A stretch of DNA of 9,122 nt. Source: Desulfocapsa sp. (GTDB lineage: Bacteria; Desulfobacterota; Desulfobulbia; Desulfobulbales; Desulfocapsaceae). A program made the translations under genes and the position numbers. This document shows positions 5,803 through 9,122 of this stretch, one piece after another (position 1 is the stretch's first letter; every line of letters starts with the position of its first letter). Below the pieces are notes generated by a model. That model did no database searches and was not told the origin of the DNA. It saw only the letters and a program-made list of their open reading frames with translations. Location: assembly GCA_029934815.1 (NCBI GenBank), contig JAOZLM010000075.1:1-9122 (forward strand), written 5' to 3'.

Positions 5803-5901
5803 ATGCTAGAAAATACAATCAAACTGTTTGCAAACAGCAACAAGGCACTTGTGCCGGCTTACCGTTCATCACCGGTGCTAGTTTATAGTGATATATCATG
5901 A
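5803..5901 (+). CDS. Candidate 32-residue leader frame overlapping the pheT start
   Basis: The frame runs from ATG at 5803 to TGA at 5899-5901 and reads MLENTIKLFANSNKALVPAY then RSSPVLVYSDIS. Its stop overlaps the pheT start as ATGA, the usual form of translational coupling. pheT itself has no Shine-Dalgarno, which would make coupling useful. Against it: there is no ribosome site before this ATG (only AATAAAAAAATATT), it holds one Phe, and I recognise no family. A stop at 5791 closes the frame upstream. It may be a chance frame in a structured spacer. Confidence 0.25.
   Translation: MLENTIKLFANSNKALVPAYRSSPVLVYSDIS
5824..5877. repeat. Cluster of inverted repeats in the pheS-pheT spacer
   Basis: Three symmetrical elements stand close together. 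CTGTTTGCAAACAG (5824-5837) is a perfect 14-bp palindrome. GGCAC (5844-5848) and GTGCC (5851-5855) form a short stem around TT. CACCGGTG (5870-5877) is an 8-bp palindrome. The segment GCAC at 5845 could pair instead with GTGC at 5875, so more than one fold is possible. The 14-bp palindrome looks like a dimer-binding operator as much as an RNA element. No T tract follows. Confidence 0.45.
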
Positions 5902-8342
5902 AGTTTAGCATCAGCTGGTTACAGGAATATGTTGATACCGGAGATCTCACTCCAGAGGCACTCGCCGAACATCTGACCATGTTAGGCCTTGAAGTTGACA
6001 GTGTAGACCCGCTTTTTCCCGAACTGAAAAATCTGGTCACCGCAAAGGTCATAAAAGTAGAATCACATCCCAATGCTGATAAGCTTCATTTGTGCGAAGT
6101 AGATACCGGAGAAGAAGTCTTAACTATTGTCTGCGGTGCACCAAACGTACGCGAAGGACTGATCACCGCCTTTGCTCCTGTTGGCACAATTATGCCGGAT
6201 GGCACCAAGATTAAAGCTTCCAAAGTTCGTGGAATAAAATCTTTTGGTATGCTCTGTTCCGAAAGAGAATTAGGTCTTAGTGAATCCCACGAAGGAATAA
6301 TGGATCTGCCAGCCGACATTAAACATGGGCAACCACTTCTGACAGCTCTTGGTATGGACGATCTTGTGGTTGAGGTTGATTTGACCCCGAACCGCCCTGA
6401 TTGTGCATCCGTTATTGGAATTGCCAGAGAAGTTTCCGGTGTTACCCGAAATCCTCTCACCCGCCCTGTTGAAAATGCGCACCTGGAACACAGCGCAGAA
6501 TATTTTCGTGTTGATGTTGAAAACAACGAACTTTGCCCGCGTTATTCTGCAAAACTCATTAAGAATGTAACCATACAACAATCCCCCTGGTGGCTGCGTA
6601 AGCGTCTTCTATCCGTTGGTCTGCGTCCTATTAATAATGTCGTTGATATCACAAACTTTGTGATGATGGAATATGGTCAGCCGTTACATGCTTTTGATTA
6701 TGACAAGCTTGCCGGTCAACAGATCATGGTTCGTAATCCTCGTAACAATGAAAAATCATTTACCACACTTGATGGTGAAAAAAGAGATATTGATCCAGAT
6801 ATGCTCCTTATCTGTGACGCTGAGAAGCCAGTTGCAGTAGCTGGCGTTATGGGTGGACTAAATTCCGAGGTTACTTCAGAGACAACAGATATCCTTCTTG
6901 AAAGTGCCTGCTTTAATCCTATATCCATACGTAAAACTGCCCGTAAATTAAATCTTGGCAGCGAAGCATCCTATCGTTTTGAGCGTGGTGTTGATCCAGG
7001 TGGATGTCTGATCGTTCTGGAACGCGCTGCACAGCTCTTATGCGAAATTGCAGGTGGCGAGACAACTGTAGGTGGAGCCGATTATTACGGCGGTGTCAGA
7101 CCCTTAAATTCACAAACTATACGTATCTCAAGAACTGCCGCCCTATTAGGTATCGATCTCGATTATAATATAATTGCCGACCACCTCACATCCATAGGTA
7201 TGCGTTGCAAGCCTAAAAATGACGATACCTTATGGGTAAATCCTCCAACATTTCGTGTTGATATAGAGCGTGAAGCTGATCTTGTTGAAGAAGTTGCCCG
7301 TCTTGTTGGCTATAATAATATTCCAACCAGCTTGCCAACTGTTCATCTCAGCTATCCTGATAAGGATCCTAAAAGAGAACTTCGGGCTCGCATTTCAAAC
7401 CTCCTTGCAGATACCGGATTTACAGAAGCAATAAACTATAGTTTTGTCACAGAAAAGCATCTGGATATGATGCAGCTTGCAGATGATGATTCAAGAAGAA
7501 ACCAGGTACAACTTCTCAATCCGCTTAGCGAAGAACAATCTGTAATGCGTAGTATGCAATTACCAGGTCTTCTGGAAAACCTGAAACGAAACAACAATTT
7601 TCAGAAATCAGCTGTTAAACTTTTTGAAGTTGGTAAAGTTTTTACTCCTCAAGGTGAAAATGAGCAGCCCGTTGAAAAAGACAGATTAACTTGCATATTA
7701 AGCGGCAGAAGAGCCGGAGAAGCTTCATACCTGTACAATGATTCCGATGCTGTTGATATCTATGATGCAAAAGGAACAGCTGAAATGCTGCTAGAGACAT
7801 TACGTCTTCAAGGATGCAGTAAAGATGATGCTGTGACAATCCGCCTTCCTGAAAATGATGAGGCAGAAACATATAGTGACGCCAGTCAATGCCTTATCCT
7901 TGATTCTGCAAAAGGAATTGTTGGACAAATTGCAAAACTGGAAGAATCTGTCGCTAAACAATTTGGTATCAAACAGGATGCCTACTTTATAGATCTCGAT
8001 TTCGATTTACTCTGCAGCCTAAAAGCAGCAGACAAGGATTTCACTTCTCTTCCGGTTTTTCCGGCAATAAATAGAGACATTGCACTCCTTGTACCCGTTA
8101 GCACCAAAGCAGGTGAAATACTCGAAACCATAAAGAAAAGTAAAGAAAAGTTCATCGAATCCAGCGATATCTTTGATGTCTTTCAAGGGAAAACACTCGA
8201 AAAAGGCATGAAAAGTATTGCAGTCTCTGTTACGTATCGTTCACCAACTAAAACGTTGACAGAGAAGAACGTTAATAAGTCCCACACTAAACTGATTAAT
8301 TTACTGACTTCCAAATTTGATGGAAGCCTACGAGAAGGTTGA
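5898..8342 (+). CDS. pheT: Phenylalanine--tRNA ligase beta subunit
   Basis: 814 residues, within the usual range for the full-length beta chain. It partners PheS in binding tRNA-Phe and edits mischarged Tyr-tRNA. The start MKFSISWLQEYVD matches the family N-terminus. The tRNA-binding OB domain lies at about 40-150 (AKVIKVESHPNADKLHLCEV, then VCGAPNVR and FGMLCSERELGLS). The B3/B4 editing region is at about 210-390, with PINNVVDITNFVMMEYGQPLHAFD. The B5 domain and the inactive catalytic-like domain follow, and the ferredoxin-fold anticodon-binding domain is the last 95 or so residues (FPAINRDIALLV to KFDGSLREG). No Shine-Dalgarno is visible before the ATG (AGTGATATATC). The 131-bp gap after pheS is much longer than usual and holds inverted repeats and a short overlapping frame. 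Confidence 0.98.
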   Translation: MKFSISWLQEYVDTGDLTPEALAEHLTMLGLEVDSVDPLFPELKNLVTAKVIKVESHPNADKLHLCEVDTGEEVLTIVCGAPNVREGLITAFAPVGTIMPDGTKIKASKVRGIKSFGMLCSERELGLSESHEGIMDLPADIKHGQPLLTALGMDDLVVEVDLTPNRPDCASVIGIAREVSGVTRNPLTRPVENAHLEHSAEYFRVDVENNELCPRYSAKLIKNVTIQQSPWWLRKRLLSVGLRPINNVVDITNFVMMEYGQPLHAFDYDKLAGQQIMVRNPRNNEKSFTTLDGEKRDIDPDMLLICDAEKPVAVAGVMGGLNSEVTSETTDILLESACFNPISIRKTARKLNLGSEASYRFERGVDPGGCLIVLERAAQLLCEIAGGETTVGGADYYGGVRPLNSQTIRISRTAALLGIDLDYNIIADHLTSIGMRCKPKNDDTLWVNPPTFRVDIEREADLVEEVARLVGYNNIPTSLPTVHLSYPDKDPKRELRARISNLLADTGFTEAINYSFVTEKHLDMMQLADDDSRRNQVQLLNPLSEEQSVMRSMQLPGLLENLKRNNNFQKSAVKLFEVGKVFTPQGENEQPVEKDRLTCILSGRRAGEASYLYNDSDAVDIYDAKGTAEMLLETLRLQGCSKDDAVTIRLPENDEAETYSDASQCLILDSAKGIVGQIAKLEESVAKQFGIKQDAYFIDLDFDLLCSLKAADKDFTSLPVFPAINRDIALLVPVSTKAGEILETIKKSKEKFIESSDIFDVFQGKTLEKGMKSIAVSVTYRSPTKTLTEKNVNKSHTKLINLLTSKFDGSLREG

Positions 8343-8348
8343 TATATA

Positions 8349-8639
8349 ATGAACAAAGGTAATCTCACACGAAAAGAACTGGCAGAAGCACTTACCAGCC
8401 AACTAGGCTACTCCCAGAGCACCTGCTCTGAACTGATTGACACATTTCTTGACCGCATGAAAGGCAGACTGCTTGAAGGCGAATCAATTAAATTTGTCCA
8501 TTTTGGCACCTTTAATGTACGTGATAAAAAGCCACGCCGCGGCCGTAACCCACGAACCGGTGAGACAATCACCATCAAACAACGTCAGATGATTAGCTTT
8601 CGCCCTAGTAAAAAAATGCGTGAGCAGGTTAACGAATAG
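8349..8639 (+). CDS. ihfA: Integration host factor alpha subunit (HU/IHF family)
   Basis: 96 residues. IHF bends DNA sharply and serves in replication, recombination and sigma54-type promoters; the alpha chain pairs with a beta chain encoded elsewhere. The N-terminal helices (TRKELAEALTSQLGYSQSTC) lead to the dimer core with KFVHFGTFNVRDKKPRRGRN. The DNA-binding arm holds RGRNPRTGE, with Pro68 at the intercalating tip, and the end reads ISFRPSKKMREQVNE. Sequence alone does not separate IHF from HU completely, but the place after pheT is the classical ihfA site and supports the alpha call. It starts six bases after the pheT stop. Its ribosome site AGAAGG (8333-8338) lies inside the end of pheT, so the two are probably co-translated. 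In E. coli IHF represses this operon. Confidence 0.92.
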   Translation: MNKGNLTRKELAEALTSQLGYSQSTCSELIDTFLDRMKGRLLEGESIKFVHFGTFNVRDKKPRRGRNPRTGETITIKQRQMISFRPSKKMREQVNE

Positions 8640-8662
8640 AAACAAGGAGAAACAGACACCGA

Positions 8663-9007
8663 ATGAGAGCAGAAATACCCGATAAGCTCTATTTTAAAAT
8701 CGGTGAGGTAAGTAAGCTTGCCTGCGTGGAACCTCATGTGCTTAGATATTGGGAAACTGAATTTTCACAAATTCAGCCTAAACGTGCAAACTCCAATCAA
8801 CGTCTTTACCGACGAGTTGATGTGGAAACGATCCTCCAGATCAAATCTTTGCTGCACGAACAGGAATTCACCATATCAGGTGCCAGAAAGTTTCTGAAAG
8901 ACAGCGGAGAAGTGTGTGAGACCAAAGAATCGACACCTCTTGACCCCGACCGCCTTGATAAAATAAAGAAGGAATTATTAGCCGTTCAGGATATACTAAA
9001 AAAATAA
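8663..9007 (+). CDS. Small MerR-type HTH regulator
   Basis: 114 residues. The N-terminal MerR helix-turn-helix and wing are clear: YFKIGEVSKLACVEPHVLRYWETEF (10-34), then QPKRANSNQRLYRRVDVETILQIKSLL (38-64), and the helix TISGARKFLKD (70-80). The last 30 residues are acidic and basic with little else visible (LDPDRLDKIKKELLAVQDILKK), probably a short dimer helix. There is no ligand or metal domain and no cysteine pair of the metal-sensing kind (C21 lies in the HTH, C84 alone beyond it). Genes of this type next to ihfA are, from memory, frequent in deltaproteobacteria, but its targets are not known to me. AAGGAG (8644-8649) gives a ribosome site with a rather long spacing of 13. It follows ihfA by 23 bases, so is probably co-transcribed. 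DNA-binding role is sure; target is not. Confidence 0.88.
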   Translation: MRAEIPDKLYFKIGEVSKLACVEPHVLRYWETEFSQIQPKRANSNQRLYRRVDVETILQIKSLLHEQEFTISGARKFLKDSGEVCETKESTPLDPDRLDKIKKELLAVQDILKK

Positions 9008-9022
9008 ACATGGAACATACCT

Positions 9023-9048
9023 CGTCTGCCAACTCCTGTTGACAGACG
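9023..9048. other. Hairpin after the MerR-type gene
   Basis: CGTCTG (9023-9028) pairs with CAGACG (9043-9048) and, after one C/A mismatch, CAAC (9030-9033) pairs with GTTG (9038-9041) around the loop TCCT. It begins 15 bases past the stop. AAAAC follows rather than a T run, so it is not a standard intrinsic terminator. It may mark a transcript end or an operator, and its right arm overlaps the TTGACA box at 9039. Confidence 0.5.
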
Positions 9049-9067
9049 AAAACACCCATGGTAAGAA
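9039..9067 (+). promoter_or_regulatory. Possible promoter for tRNA-Pro
   Basis: A perfect TTGACA (9039-9044) is followed after 17 bases by TAAGAA (9062-9067), which matches TATAAT at three positions. tRNA-Pro begins 11 bases later, a suitable distance for a short 5' leader. The box overlaps the hairpin at 9023-9048. Confidence 0.4.
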
Positions 9068-9078
9068 GAACAAAATTT

Positions 9079-9122
9079 CGGAACGTAGCGCAGCTTGGTA
9101 GCGCACTTGTCTGGGGGACAAG
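9079..9122 (+). tRNA. tRNA-Pro (anticodon GGG), 5' part, cut by the window end
   Basis: The acceptor 5' strand CGGAACG begins with C, as bacterial tRNA-Pro does. The D arm is GCGC-AGCTTGGTA-GCGC. The anticodon stem CTTGT/ACAAG encloses loop CTGGGGG, so the anticodon is GGG, reading CCC and CCU. The window ends right after the anticodon stem, so the T arm and acceptor 3' strand are not seen. Confidence 0.92.

Noticed and set aside
6086..6526. 146-residue - strand frame opposite pheT
   Set aside because: Antisense to the conserved tRNA-binding and following region of pheT, Ser/Arg-rich shadow with no start signal.

Overview
The window reads as ordinary bacterial chromosome carrying a conserved translation gene cluster, with every recognisable gene on the + strand. 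Gene order is ebfC(ybaB)-recR, tRNA-Val(GAC), thrS-infC-rpmI-rplT-pheS-pheT-ihfA, a small MerR-type regulator, and the 5' part of tRNA-Pro(GGG). The thrS to ihfA order is the classical proteobacterial one. A MerR-like gene directly after ihfA, the moderate AT content and the protein style suggest a deltaproteobacterium (Desulfobacterota, perhaps a Desulfobulbales-type sulfate reducer). That placement is inferred from recall of gene order and protein style, not from a database search.

Layout. Positions 1-1124 hold ebfC and recR, usually found behind dnaX and linked to recombinational repair. They are separated by a 127-nt near-perfect palindrome (333-459), the most unusual non-coding structure here. 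Positions 1125-1396 hold no protein gene: there is a possible promoter, tRNA-Val and a long hairpin followed by a T-rich tract just before thrS. Positions 1397-4651 hold thrS, infC, rpmI and rplT. infC begins at an ATT codon behind a strong AGGAGG, as in the known IF3 autoregulatory design; a start-codon search limited to ATG would lose 70 residues. A perfect 13-bp terminator hairpin separates rplT from pheS. The pheS-pheT spacer (131 bp) is unusually long. It contains nested inverted repeats and a 32-codon reading frame whose stop overlaps the pheT start as ATGA. ihfA and the MerR-type gene follow closely. The end has a hairpin, a TTGACA box and tRNA-Pro.

How the genes work together: ThrRS and both PheRS subunits charge tRNAs, IF3 controls initiation, and L35 and L20 build the 50S subunit. 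The DNA-bending IHF subunit and the MerR-type protein are the regulatory tail. No phage, transposase, CRISPR array, toxin-antitoxin or defence gene is visible. I found no clear evidence of a wholly new system. The best leads are the palindrome, the AUU start, the coupled short frame before pheT, and the hairpins between genes.
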